The position numbers and the translations under genes were made by a program. From Uranotaenia lowii (lineage: Eukaryota; Arthropoda; Insecta; Diptera; Culicidae), in assembly GCF_029784155.1 (NCBI RefSeq), contig NC_073691.1, positions 146,694,496 to 146,758,495 of the forward strand: a DNA stretch of 64,000 nucleotides, given 5' to 3'. Below the pieces are notes generated by a model. It was not told the DNA's origin. It did not search any database and worked only from the letters and a program-made list of their open reading frames with translations. This document shows positions 33,706 to 43,926 of the stretch, in pieces (the stretch's first letter is position 1; the number at the start of each line of letters is the position of its first letter).

Positions 33706-35440
33706 TTAATGGATGGAGCCTTGAGTGTAAAATTCAACGCATTTTCGCTTGATGCCCTCCATCAAAGTCTTTACAATGCCATTCGGTACCAGTTTCTCAG
33801 TTTTTTTCTCCATTTTCTTAACATGTCCTTTTCGTGTTTGAATGTCTTCTTGCTCTTTCGAAGCTTCCTGCTTCATCATGTCCAGTTCTGCTCCATCGGG
33901 CGCAGCTCCAGACAATTTGGCGGGTTCATGTCCTTTGCAACAAAATAGACAGAATGGGCCTTATACCACTCCAAGAAACTTTTAGAATAGTGGGATGATG
34001 CCAAATCTGGCCAAAATAGCGGATCTTCGCCGTGCTGCTGCAAGAACGGAAAAAAGCGCTTCTAGAAGCACTTAGATTTGTAGACTGTGCCCTTTGTCAT
34101 GAAAGGCTCACTCCTCAGTCCGCAAGAGTAGATGGCCTGCCAAACGAGATATTCGGAAGCGAACTTCGACATTTTCTTCCAATTTGTCGTCCACATCGAA
34201 CTTGCTCTTGCCGGTGAGAAACTCTATCCTTGGAATTTGCTTAAAAACCGCTTTTATATACGTTTCGTCGTCCATCACATAGCAGCCATTTATTGTCAGC
34301 ATATTCTCGTAGAGCTTCCGTGCCCGAGTTTTAGCCGTTGATTGTTGTCGCTCATCGCGGTTTAGGAAGTTCTGTACCTTATTTGTGTCACAGAGAACAG
34401 ACGTACAAGCTCGAACAAAAAATATTCAAAAAAAGTGTGTAAAATTTCAAATGCTGACAACCAAAAAATCCGTTAAAAATTGACTTGAAACAGTGCCATC
34501 TGTTGGGCCGTTTAAAAGTTACAGATCCAATTTTCAAGTGCCCAGTTTTCGAAAAGGCGTTATCGTATATGAACTCATTAATAATATAGTACCGCTCTAA
34601 AATAGACGAGTCAAATTTATTGCTAGATAAATAATACTTATGACTGTGAAGAATTTCACTTCCTTCGTTTTTGCACTGCTGAGGCGAGGCAATCAAAATA
34701 ACTAACAGTTTTGGAATAAGTTTTTTTTACTTCTTGAACGATTATCTTCAGAGGACGAATCGGCTATATCTTGTCAATCAGGAACATTCTTATCCATTAG
34801 TATTGATTCCAGATATCTTAAACGAGTTACTTTCTAGTATCACTTTTATACCCCATTGTTCAAAATTTAGTACTTCTAGCTTGAAGGAAACAACGATTAA
34901 CTTTTGAGATGTTTTTCCATTATGCAACGTTATTAATGTGTTACGAAACTTCGAGAGCGATTTTCTTGAAACATGCCAAACAGTTCATACGACCTGTTCG
35001 AAACTGATCAAAATGTTGGTTTTTTTTCTCAGTTTGGTTTTGACAGTTCTCTTTGGTGTGTTTGCAGATATCTGGTGGACCAGCCAAAAAACAAAAATTG
35101 GTTCAAAACGGTCGTTGGAAATTTTACACAAGTTTCGTGCGCTAGCTTGTTTGTCTGTTCTCTGTGTTTGTAGGTAGTCCAGCTCTCTTCTTTGCATTCC
35201 GGACGTATGCGACATGCTCTTTTTAGCCAAATCACGGATTGAGACGTTGGGTTTTGCTTTAATCATCTGCTTCACATTTCCCCCCGTCTTTTTGTTCTCT
35301 GATCCCCGCTTCAACACTTTGGAGACGATTGAAGAGTGATTGTTCAACATTTTTCCCAACTGTCAGTGAGACAGGTCAGGAAATTCCAGGTTTTTGGAAA
35401 GAATTTGTTCTCTCGACTCGCGTAGGTTCACCTCCATTTT
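33706..35440 (-). pseudogene. Family A copy 2 transposase, broken
   Basis: N-terminal part at 35,440-35,170 (helix-turn-helix region, partly readable as SIRDLAKKSMSHTSGMQRRE). The catalytic part runs from 34,380 down to 33,706 with MDDETYIKAVFKQIP (34,270), FWPDLASSHYSK and the Glu block. The C-terminal tail at 33,706-33,915 contains KTLMEGIKRKCVEFY. Several frameshifts separate these pieces, and the TIR element insertion splits the gene. Confidence 0.8.
34389..35166. mobile_element. 778-bp TIR element inserted in DD37E family A copy 2
   Basis: The left end CACAGAGAACAGACGTACAA and the right end, reverse-complemented, CACAGAGAACAGACAAACAA are inverted repeats continuing into AAGCT. Bases flanking the insert, TTTGTGT on the left and TTTGTAG on the right, resemble a slightly diverged short target duplication. 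Removing the insert restores the family A sequence. A 102-codon minus frame (34,388-34,696) runs from the TIR inward but resembles nothing known. Superfamily unresolved; a hAT origin is possible if the end is read as CAGAG. Confidence 0.8.
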
Positions 35441-35590
35441 CGTTTAATCGTAAAACATGACTTCGAGTTTGACAGCATGCAAACAATACACATCAATGAG
35501 AAAGTGTGTAAAATTTGATTGATTTTTACCCAATGGTACAAAAGTTATGCCCCGTTGAATGTATCGCAAAAATTTCGTGTTCGCCCTTTA

Positions 35591-36870
35591 GTCCGAATTT
35601 GTTTCACAATAAATTTTGATTACAAATCCAACATCCTCAATATTAGAATGGCAAACTGCCAACCCAAATTTGGTGATGTTGTCTCCAGCCATGTAAGTTC
35701 GAAAGGATTTGTCTTACTTAATAGTTGCCATTCGAAACATGAACAACCGACAGTTAAGTACAAATTCCAGCAGCATAACATACATAGCTTGCATATGATT
35801 GCAAAAAAAAACAGTTTAGCGCAGCACATTTACCCCGTTCGCTGCAGGGTTTCCCGCGGCGCGTTACACAAATGTGTCTATTTAGTATTTTTGTTTCGTT
35901 GCTTGTTTCACAATCAAAATAGCAACAAGTGTGAACCCACTAACTGGCTACTCTTTCGCGTTTTTTGATAGGTAGCTTATGACCTGAGCCGACACGGGGA
36001 AGAATGGGGTGGAAAATTCCTCATAGGGTTCACTTACAACAAGCAGACCCGACATGTTGTTTTTGCTTTGAACAACAGTAGAACTCTAACGACAGCAGCC
36101 ATCATGTGTTTTTTTACGAACGATGTTGCCGAGTGTGTTTATCCCTCTGGTGACACAAATCCGAAGCAAAGTGCGGCTGAACCTTGACAGAGTTGACATT
36201 TAGCTGCCGCGCCGTTCTGTTTAGTTGGAGCTCCCTGACCCAAGCTTTTGGGCAAAGAAAAACAAAATGATACTTTGTATTTAGAACTTGAGCTAGCCAG
36301 AGATGGAGGTTATGAGAAATGGTGCAATGTGATTTGTGGGTTTATTGAATCTGAAAAGTGTAACTTTTTCGGATTACAGCCGCTCAAATGGTACAATTAA
36401 GGTTGTGCTTAGTTTCGCAATGAAATTCGAGCAGCTGCAATTGGGCATAGGGTTTCGGGCTTCATTAATTAAGCATGGGAATAAGTTTTTTCTTTGATCT
36501 AAAAATTCTGACATAGTGTTACTTCACAAGCTTATTGTAGATTGGAGAGGCTATCTTTTATTAACCCAAGAAGTCTCATCGCGATGGAATCACACTCGGT
36601 TGGCTCACATTTTAACAGTTGTATGGAAATTTTTTTCATCTAATGTGATGTGTTTGGAAGACAAAGTTGCCGCATTCTACCTGAAATCTTTGAAGATCAT
36701 GACCGCAGACATCAAAAAACATATAGGAGAAAAAAAAATTTTTTTGAAGCATCCAATGATCCATACTACCTATTTTTCCTAAAAATGGTAAAGAATCCAA
36801 AGGGTTCATAACAGGGTTTTCTACCGTTAAAAGCTGTGATATATTTTCAAAATGATATTTGATTAAGCAT
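35591..36870. other. Spacer
   Basis: About 1.3 kb. The 35,830-36,250 part is less AT-rich, but I could not define a gene, repeat boundary or exon there. The 149-codon plus frame starting at 35,519 overlaps the transposon end and has no recognisable domain. Confidence 0.45.
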
Positions 36871-36875
36871 TACAT

Positions 36876-38777
36876 TTTTTGGGCAAGCAAAAACAATATC
36901 GTCAGCCAAGTCAAGGTCGTTCAGTTGCTCCATTGTTGAAGGATTCCACGGCAATCCTTGGTTCGGTGCACAGTCGATCGATCCAGTCAGAATCTCATCC
37001 ATTACGATTAGAAAAAGTAGCGGTGATAAAATACATCCTTGTCTCACTCCAGCAGTTACCGGGATTGGTTCGGACAAGACACCGTCGTGCAAGACCTTGC
37101 ACGAAAATGCCTCGTACTGTGCTTCGATTGTGCTGATTGTGCTTCGATGAGTTTCTCTGGGATCCCTCGTCGCCTTAGAGCCGCCCAGATGTTTTCATGG
37201 TTAAGTCGGTCGAATGCTTTTTCGAAATCAACGAACACCAGCAGAAGAGAGTCCTGGAACTCGTTGATTTGTTCCAGTATGATTCGTAGCGTTGTGATGT
37301 GGTCCACACATGATCGTCCGGATCGAAATCCAGCTTGTTGCCGTCGGAGTGTAGCGACGATTTTCTCCTGGATCCTGTTCAGGATCACTTTGCAGAGTAC
37401 TTTGAGGGATCACCGTTATGCCTCGCCAGTTACTGCACTCGGTCAGGTCTCCTTTCTTCGGGACCTTCACGAGTATACCCTGCATCCAGTCGGCCGGGAA
37501 TGTTGCAGTATCCCAGATGTCAGCGAAAAGACGGTGTAACATTTGTGCTGACAGGACAGGGTCGGCTTTCAGCATTTCAGCAGGGATGCAATCGATCCCA
37601 GGTGCTTTGTTGAATTTCATGTTTTTGATTGCCGCTTCTATTTCAGCCAGCGAGGGCGCTTCCGAGTTGACGCCATTTATGCGACTTACTGTCGGCGCTT
37701 TAAGCTGCGGGTTCTGTTTGGCCATCGCTATTCGTGACTCGGAAGAGTTGTTCGAAGTGCTCAGTCCATCGTTTGAGCTGATCTGTTCGATCGGTCAATA
37801 ACTGACCTGCTCGGTCTTTCAGCGGCATTCTAGCATTAGTCCTTGCACCACTGAGGCGGCGAGAAATGTCATAAAGTAATCGGATATCTCCATTGGCGGC
37901 GGCTCTTTTCCCCTCATCGGCTAGGGAGTTTGTCCAGGCTCTCTTGTCTCGTCTACAAGCTCGTTTAATTGCCTTTCCCAGCTCCACATAACGTAAGCGG
38001 GCGGCTGCTTTGGCTGACACGGTACATGCCTGCTCAATTCCGACTTTCGCTTTTCTCCGATCATCGACCATCCTCCAGGTTTCATCCGACATTCATTCAC
38101 TTCTTCTTCCACAGACTTTACCGAGAGTACCATGACTCGTCGTGATAAAGGCATTCTTGATTCCACCCCACTGTTCTTCGACTGTTCCGTCTGTCGGCAG
38201 CTCCGAGGCTCGGTATTCTAGCTGTTCAACGTATGCCCTTTTCACGACTGGATTCTCCAACCGGCGGACGTGTATCGACACCCGACTTTCTCCTCGCGCC
38301 GTTGGACACGCGCAACTCTCAGTCGTATCTCGCCAAGGACGAGGTGATGTTCAGATGCAATGTCTGCGCTTCGTTTGTTGCGGGCATAAAGAAGGCTCCT
38401 TCTCCATTTTCGGCTGATGCAGATTTGGTCAATTTGATTTTCTGTTCAGCCATCCCGGGATACCCAAGTGACCTTATGTGCTGGTCGATGGGGGAAGAGC
38501 GATCCACCGATCACCATGCTGTTGTTGCCACAAAATTCTACAAACAGCTCTCCGTTTTCGCTCATCTGTCCTATGCCATGGCGCCCCATGCTGCGCTGAT
38601 TATCGGAGCCAATCTTTGCGTTGAAGTCGCCCAATGGATTTGAATGTCACCCTTCGGAATTTTCTCTACCACGCTGTTCAGTTGACTGTAAAACTGCTCT
38701 TTCTCCTGCAAATTGGCAACGCCAGTTGGCGCATAACACTGGACCATTGTAAAATTTATAACCCGTGTTCTAAATCT
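36876..38777 (-). pseudogene. Inverted 5' segment: endonuclease and RT palm of LINE copy 2
   Basis: Reading the minus strand from 38,777: RTRVINFTMVQCYAPTGV, a shifted GDFNAKIGSDNQ block, MVIGGSLFPHRPAHKVTWVS, and the linker with MSDETWRMVDDRRKAKVG (38,092). The RT follows with NKAPGIDCIPAEMLKADPVL (37,600), NWRGITVI, RQQAGFRSGRSCVDHI, FEKAFDRLNHENIWAALRRR and VRQGCILSPLLFLIVMDEIL. It ends with the DLADDIVFA catalytic block at about 36,900. Frameshifts are present near 37,390, 37,700 and 38,350. The sequence stops just after the catalytic block, exactly where the plus-strand segment takes over. Confidence 0.85.
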
Positions 38778-40035
38778 GTGTTTTGCTCGCCCAAACACAA
38801 CCGGATATGCAGAGCAAACTCGACGACCTCACCGAAAGTTTCAAAGCAGCAGGTTTCAAAGTCAATGTCGGAAAGACCAAGTCGATGGAGATCAACACAG
38901 GAAATCCCTCCAGTTTCATGGTAGCTGGGCAACAAGTTGAGAAAGTGAAGTGCTTCCAGTATCTTGGTAGCCAGATAACGCCTGATGGTGGTATCAGGAA
39001 AGACATCGAAACCCGGATCAGAAAGGCCCGATTTGCGTTTACGAGTCTCCGAAACATCTGGCGCTCACGTCAGATATCTCTAGGAATAAAATTTCGAATC
39101 TTTAAATCCAACGTCAAATCCGTATTGATGTACGGGTGCGAAACTTGGTGCACATATGCTGTTACGACGCGAAAACTGCAAGTATTTGTAAACTCATCCG
39201 CGCTTGGTGGCCTGGCAGCTGGATCTCAAATGAGGAACGACATCGCCGGTGTCATCAAAAGGCACTCGAAATCGAAATTCGGGAACGTTAGTGGAGATGG
39301 ATAGGACACACGCTGCGAAAAGATGAGAACGAGATTTGCAGAGAGACGGTTGACTGGAATCCAGAAGGACATCGAAGAAGAGGCAGACCTAGAAACTCGT
39401 GGCGGTGAAGCCTACCCAGTAAACATGAATCGACAGAGAGGTAACTCAAATCGACAGAGGGATCGTATCCATTTCTCTAACGATTTTGCATCATCTTATC
39501 GGCAGCGAGGAAAACACCATACGCGTGGGTGAGTGCCACGAAATAATCTAAGACACGCACTCCAGAGAAACACACGAACACAATCCGAATCGTATGTTTC
39601 CCTTCGAGACGCGTGTTTGCCTGCCTGAGAAGTCGACTGCTACGGTTGAAAGCACGCATATAAAAAAGACGGGGATAAATTGCGAGCACACCGTACGAGT
39701 GTACGATTTAAACTGATTTCGCATGTACGCATTCGTATTCGTTGCCTCTAGGTATCTCACAGGACAAACCGAATGGAAATATTTGCGTTCTTGGAGTGTC
39801 GTCGAAAGTAACCGTTTTATTCTAAGTTCGGTGACTCAACTCTCAATTTTTTGCATGCTCTGTCGATTTCTGAGAGGACGCGCTTACTGGGTAGCCGCCG
39901 AAATACGAACTATCGACGAGAGTCTTGACTGGGACTAAGTGAAGACGCTGGCTCCGGATCGTCAACAGTGAAGGTCTATCACCACGGTCCTATGCACCGG
40001 AGGATAAGTAAGTACTAGAACGTACAATATAAGTG
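38778..40035 (+). pseudogene. Forward 3' segment: RT thumb and C-terminus of LINE copy 2
   Basis: From about 38,783 the plus strand continues the protein just beyond the catalytic ADD: QPDMQSKLDDLTESFKAAGF, KTKSMEIN, FQYLGSQITPDGG, SVLMYGCETWCT. After frame changes the C-terminal region reaches 39,411. It resumes after the nested TIR element at 39,895 with EIRTIDESLDWD and VKTLAPDRQQWK and ends near 40,035. No poly(A) tail is preserved; the sequence runs directly into another LINE fragment. Confidence 0.82.
39412..39894. mobile_element. 483-bp TIR element nested in LINE copy 2
   Basis: The ends are CTACCCAGTAAAC and, reverse-complemented, CTACCCAGTAAGC. Subterminal ATCGACAGAG motifs occur inside both ends, twice on the left. 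Sequence on both sides joins to give the continuous C-terminus of the LINE protein. No clean target duplication was found (GCGGTGAAG versus CCGCCGAAA at best). Non-coding; superfamily unknown. Confidence 0.75.
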
Positions 40036-40039
40036 CAAC

Positions 40040-40729
40040 ATTAACATCAAGAAATGTAAGGTAGTTTCATTTACTCGGTGTCTGATTACAACCAAATTTA
40101 GCTACGCAATTGGTTCGACTGTCCTTGAGCGGGTTAGTTCTATTCGTGACTTAGGCGTGGTAGTTGATAGCAAACTAAGATTCAACGAACATGTTTCGCT
40201 AATTGCAGCCAAAGCATTTTCTGTCCTGGGCTTCATTCGCCGCAACGCAGCATTCATCACTGCCGTTTATGCTCTTAAATCTTTATACTGCTCATTGGTG
40301 CGTAGTGTACTTGAGTACGCAGCGCCAGTTTGGGCACCGTATCACGTCACACATGCCCTCAAACTAGAACGAGTTCAAAAATACTTCATCCGATTCGCCC
40401 TTCGTCAACTGCCTTGGACTAATCCTGCTGAGCTGCCGCCGTATCCTTCACGCTGCTTGTTAATTGGCTTAGAAATGCTTTCGGCTAGACGCCTTAAACT
40501 ACAGCGAATACTTATATTTGACCTTCTTACAAATCGTATCGATTGCTCAGCTTTGCTTTCAAATATCAATATTAACCAGTGTGCAAAATATTCGTTTCAG
40601 TCATTGAAAGCCGAACGCAACACAAGCTCAAAGTCGCGCACCTTCTATTCCTGTCACAATAAAGCTTTTCGACTTTCAAGAAGAGGGATGAATGACCCCA
40701 TAGATGTTAAAATCCCAATGATCAAATAA

Positions 40730-40767
<38 letters not shown>
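40040..40767 (+). mobile_element. 5'-truncated LINE 3' end with 36-base poly(A)
   Basis: A fragment encoding only the C-terminal part of a reverse transcriptase polyprotein, followed closely by AATAAATA and an uninterrupted A36 (40,732-40,767). 5' truncation plus poly(A) is typical of abortive target-primed reverse transcription. The coding remnant differs from the RTE-, Juan- and I-like elements in the window. Confidence 0.85.
40060..40729 (+). pseudogene. C-terminal reverse transcriptase fragment
   Basis: The open frame 40,157-40,729 (190 codons from its first ATG, with the same frame open upstream to about 40,045) contains IRDLGVVVDSKLRFNEHVS, KSLYCSLVRSVLEYAAPVWA, and FIRFALRQLPW. These are the thumb and C-terminal motifs common to Jockey/I/R1-superfamily LINEs. 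It lacks the endonuclease and the catalytic core, so it cannot act. The frame is uninterrupted, which with the long pure poly(A) indicates a young insertion. Confidence 0.8.
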
Positions 40768-40769
<2 letters not shown>

Positions 40770-41590
40770 CTTTCAAGCTCACATGAAGCCAGCATTGCTG
40801 TCAGTCTTTTCCAATTGAACGAATACTAGCCCGGCTTTCAGTCCAATAGGAATGAAAGCTGGAAACCGCCTTTCAATTTTCGATGACTGTGTGCGCTGTT
40901 CATATTCATATTCATTTGAAAGGCAGACATTTTCAGTCAAGAAGGATTGAAAGAGCGCCAAGGAATGCTTGAATACAGCAACAACAACAAACACTACTGC
41001 GTGCGGCGGTGTAGAGGACATGATGCGGTGTATGCAAATTTGATTGTACACAAGATTATTTTGATGTGTGTTGCTTTCAGTGATTATCTCGAATTAAGGG
41101 ATTGTTTTGGTGTACACATACGTTTATCTTTCCAATTCTAGTTAAATTTCATAGAAATTCAAAATATAAACAAAAAAAACATTAAAAAAATTTTTGGTTA
41201 TTTTTCGTTTTAAAAAATAATGATCTTCAAATTGTCTTCAGTAGGCGACGGACTACGCGATTTCGATTACAGTTATCATATAAAGCATCTCGTAGTGTCT
41301 ATTCATTCTGAATATGAAAGAAAAAAATATTCAGGAAGCGAAAATGTTCATCAAGGACCTACAAAAATATTCATGAACAAAAACATCAATCATTTTCAAT
41401 TGAATATGACTGGACTGGCTTTCAAATGAATTTGAAAGCATTTTGACAGGAAATGAATACGGTAGAAAGCTCCTTTACTTTGAAAGATACAAATATGAAA
41501 GCTATTTCAAAGCTTTGACTTTGACAGAGAGAATGCTGTCAGTTGAGTGAAGATTGAGCTTTGACTGTGAAAATTTTGAACACTGATATT
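40768..41590. repeat. Possible TIR or foldback repeat rich in TTTCAA/TTGAAAG motifs
   Basis: The segment starts GACTTTCAAGCTCACATGAA and ends with a partially complementary stretch containing AATGCTGTCAG and GAGCTTTGACTGTG. Inverted pairs such as CATTTGAAAG recur in the interior. Similarity of the two ends is imperfect and no target duplication was seen. Confidence 0.35.
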
Positions 41591-42492
41591 AACACCCCTT
41601 CTCGTAATCTCCGAAACCATGTTGGGCTTGTGTTACCATTTAACAGGACAAGCTATGGATAGAACAATCCACTCAGTACTTGTATTCGAGCTTTTAATGT
41701 TGTTTTTGAATTGTATGACTTAAATATAAATAAGGATGTCTTTGTGAATAGAATTAAGAATTAAGGTTAAGATTTAGTCTGTACGAATAATTTCGAAGAC
41801 GAAGAACAAATAAATGAATCATTGAAAATATTTTGAAAAAATTAAATAATAAATGTTCAATACTCACATGTGATGTTTTACAGCATATCCAAAGAGTTCA
41901 TACCTGGAAAAAACCATTAAACAACATTTAATAGTCGCTCTTGTACGCAAAGCGATTGAGAAAATATTTCTACGGAATTTATTTACGTATATTAAAAATT
42001 TATGGATCGATTCACGCACTGGTTATCCTTACTGTTTAGATATTTGGCAGTTCCTGTTTTGATTCCTTATTTTCTAATTCTGAGAAAACATTTGGTTCCT
42101 AAGTAAGATTTCATTCACTCATTTTTAGCAATATTTCTCAGCTCAATTTTGGGATATAAAAACGTTGAAAAATAAATTAGCTGTTAAATTATACAAGAAA
42201 TTTTTGGACATTAGATTCCTCACATTCGAATTAGCTTTTACATTAGGACAAAAGATTGTTTTTTTTAAAGCGCTGCCACAGAATATTCATTGCTAAGTTG
42301 TTAGGTCCGAAAAATAATGCTGAAAAAATGGGTTTGAAAAAATGTTGAAACATTTTAATAATAAAACCTTCTTTTCGAATACTTTAAGAATTTACACAAA
42401 AAAATATACTTCTTTTACCGTTCGTAAAATTTTTAAACAGGACTTGCAAACTGTCACCACGTGTGTCCTACAATAACTACTTTACTTCCTCC
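41591..42492. other. AT-rich spacer
   Basis: About 0.9 kb without a supported feature. Confidence 0.45.
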
Positions 42493-42494
42493 TA

Positions 42495-43743
42495 AAGGGC
42501 GAACACAAAATTAATGCCAGTTTACTTATAATGTTTAGAATCAAACCAAAATTGTAGGGTAGTTTAATACATATATTTACTTCAAAAATCAAAAGAAAAG
42601 GTTACCTATGAAGCCTTGAGAGTAAAATTGAACGTATTTTTGCTTGATGCCCTCCATCAAAGTCTTTATAGTGTCGTCCGGAACCAGTTTCTCAGTTTTT
42701 TTTCCATTTTCGTAATATGTCCTTCTCGTTTTGACTGTCTTCTTGCTCTTCAGAAGTTCCTGCTTCATTATTGCCCAGTATTGCTTCACCGGGGGCAGTT
42801 CCGGACAGTTTGACGGGTTCATGTCCTTTGGATGTCCTTTGAAAATGATCAGGCCTCATACCACATACTTTTAGAATAGTGGCATGAAAAAAATCTGGCC
42901 AAAATAGCGGAGCTTTGTCGTGCTGCTGCAAGAACGACAAAAGGCGCTTCTCGAGGCACTCAGATTTATAGATCTCGCCATTTACTGTGCCCTTTGTCAC
43001 GAAAGGCTCACTCTTCACTCCGCAAGAGCATATAGAGGGATATTTGGAGTGGAACTTCGACATTTTCTTCTTCGTAAATTTGTCGCCCACATCGAACTTG
43101 CTCTTGTCGGTGAAAAACTCCAACCCCGAAATTTGTTTAAAATTGGATTTTATATACGTTTCTTCGTCCATCACACATCAGCCATATTTTGTCAGCATCT
43201 TCTCGTAGAGCTTCCGTGTCCGAGTTTTAGCCGTCGATTGTTGCCGCTCATCGCGGTTTGGGAAGTTCTGTACCTTGTATGTATGTAGTCCAGCTCTCTT
43301 CCTTGCATTCTGAACGTAGCTCTGCGATATGCAGATCTTTTTTAGCCAAATCACGGCTAGAGACGTTGAATTTGCTCTTATCATCCGCTTCACGTTTTTC
43401 TCCGTCATTTTGTTCTCCGGTCCCGGTTTTCTTCCAGCTCCTTTGCCGTGGTCCAACGTCAACCGCTCCTGGAACCGCTTCAACACTCTGGAGACGGTTG
43501 AATGGTGAATATTCAAAATTTTTTTCAACTGCACCGACAGGTCAGGAAATTCCAGGTGTTTGTAAAGAATTTGTTCTCTCGACACGCGTTGGTTCACCTC
43601 CATTTTCTTTGAATCGAAAAACACAACTTCGAGTTTGACAGCATGTAAACAATACACAACACATCAAAATTTGGTTGATTTTTACCCAATGGTAAAAAAG
43701 TTATGTCCTGTTGAATGCGTCGCAATAATTTCGTGTTCGCCCT
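42495..43743 (-). mobile_element. DD37E transposon, family A copy 3, both ends present
   Basis: This is the most complete family A copy: 1.25 kb with inverted termini (left AAGGGCGAACACAAAATT preceded by TA at 42,493-42,494; right end the complement of AAGGGCGAACACGAAATT, TA degraded). The minus strand carries the transposase. The length is normal for the family. It can be used as the reference to read the insertions in the other two copies. Confidence 0.88.
42589..43605 (-). pseudogene. Family A copy 3 transposase, frameshifted, Glu lost
   Basis: The N-terminal frame (43,178 to about 43,605) starts at MEVNQRVSREQIL and has a helix-turn-helix (LNIHHSTVSRVLKRF). The middle frame (42,692-43,174) has MMDEETYIKSNFKQISGL and the second catalytic Asp in FWPDFFHA. 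The last frame (42,589-42,822) has MNPSNCPELPPVKQYW, where the catalytic glutamate expected after PPI/PPV is missing (Lys-Gln follows). KTLMEGIKQKYVQFY ends the protein. Two frame changes and the lost Glu make it dead. Confidence 0.85.
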
Positions 43744-43798
43744 TTCTCTTGTTTTGAAAAAATCAATATCATTATTGTTTTTCTGTGGAACCGAGCTT

Positions 43799-43811
43799 GC
43801 TGTTGGTTTTT
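43799..43811. repeat. 13-bp target-site duplication of the I-type element (left)
   Basis: GCTGTTGGTTTTT here and at 48,947-48,959 flank the retroposon. Confidence 0.9.
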
Positions 43812-43926
43812 CATTCGCGAGTTGGCCGCCATTAGGAGAACACGTGTTTTAGATACAGAAGTTGAGAAAATTGAGAATTTTGATTGCTTTAAAGTAACGA
43901 AGTAGTTTTTTTTGAAGTGGTGCAAG

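Larger units (their letters stand above)
33690..35588 (-). mobile_element. DD37E transposon, family A copy 2, with inserted TIR element
   Basis: The right end carries the family A terminus (AAGGGCGAACACGAAATT inward on the minus strand) with TA at 35,589-35,590. The left side begins abruptly near 33,690 without TIR. The minus strand encodes the transposase, split by a 778-bp insertion (34,389-35,166) between the N-terminal DNA-binding part and the catalytic core. The second Asp lies in FWPDLASSHYSK and the Glu in LELRPMEQNW, with 37 residues between (DD37E). Confidence 0.85.
36876..40035 (+). mobile_element. EN-RT non-LTR retrotransposon, copy 2, with 5' inversion
   Basis: Same family as 28,155-30,650. 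The 5' half (endonuclease to RT palm) lies on the minus strand (36,876 to about 38,777). The 3' half (RT palm edge to C-terminus) follows on the plus strand (about 38,778-40,035). The two halves meet head to head and share about 18-20 bases of the same element sequence (the GCTTGCCC/GCTCGCCC region just after the catalytic ADD codons). Inverted 5' segment followed by forward 3' segment is the product expected from twin priming during target-primed reverse transcription. The 3' half is later interrupted by a TIR element (39,412-39,894). Confidence 0.88.

Noticed and set aside
38783..39304. Separate intact gene on the plus strand
   Set aside because: The frame is the C-terminal continuation of the LINE protein whose N-terminal part is on the other strand; it is not an independent gene.
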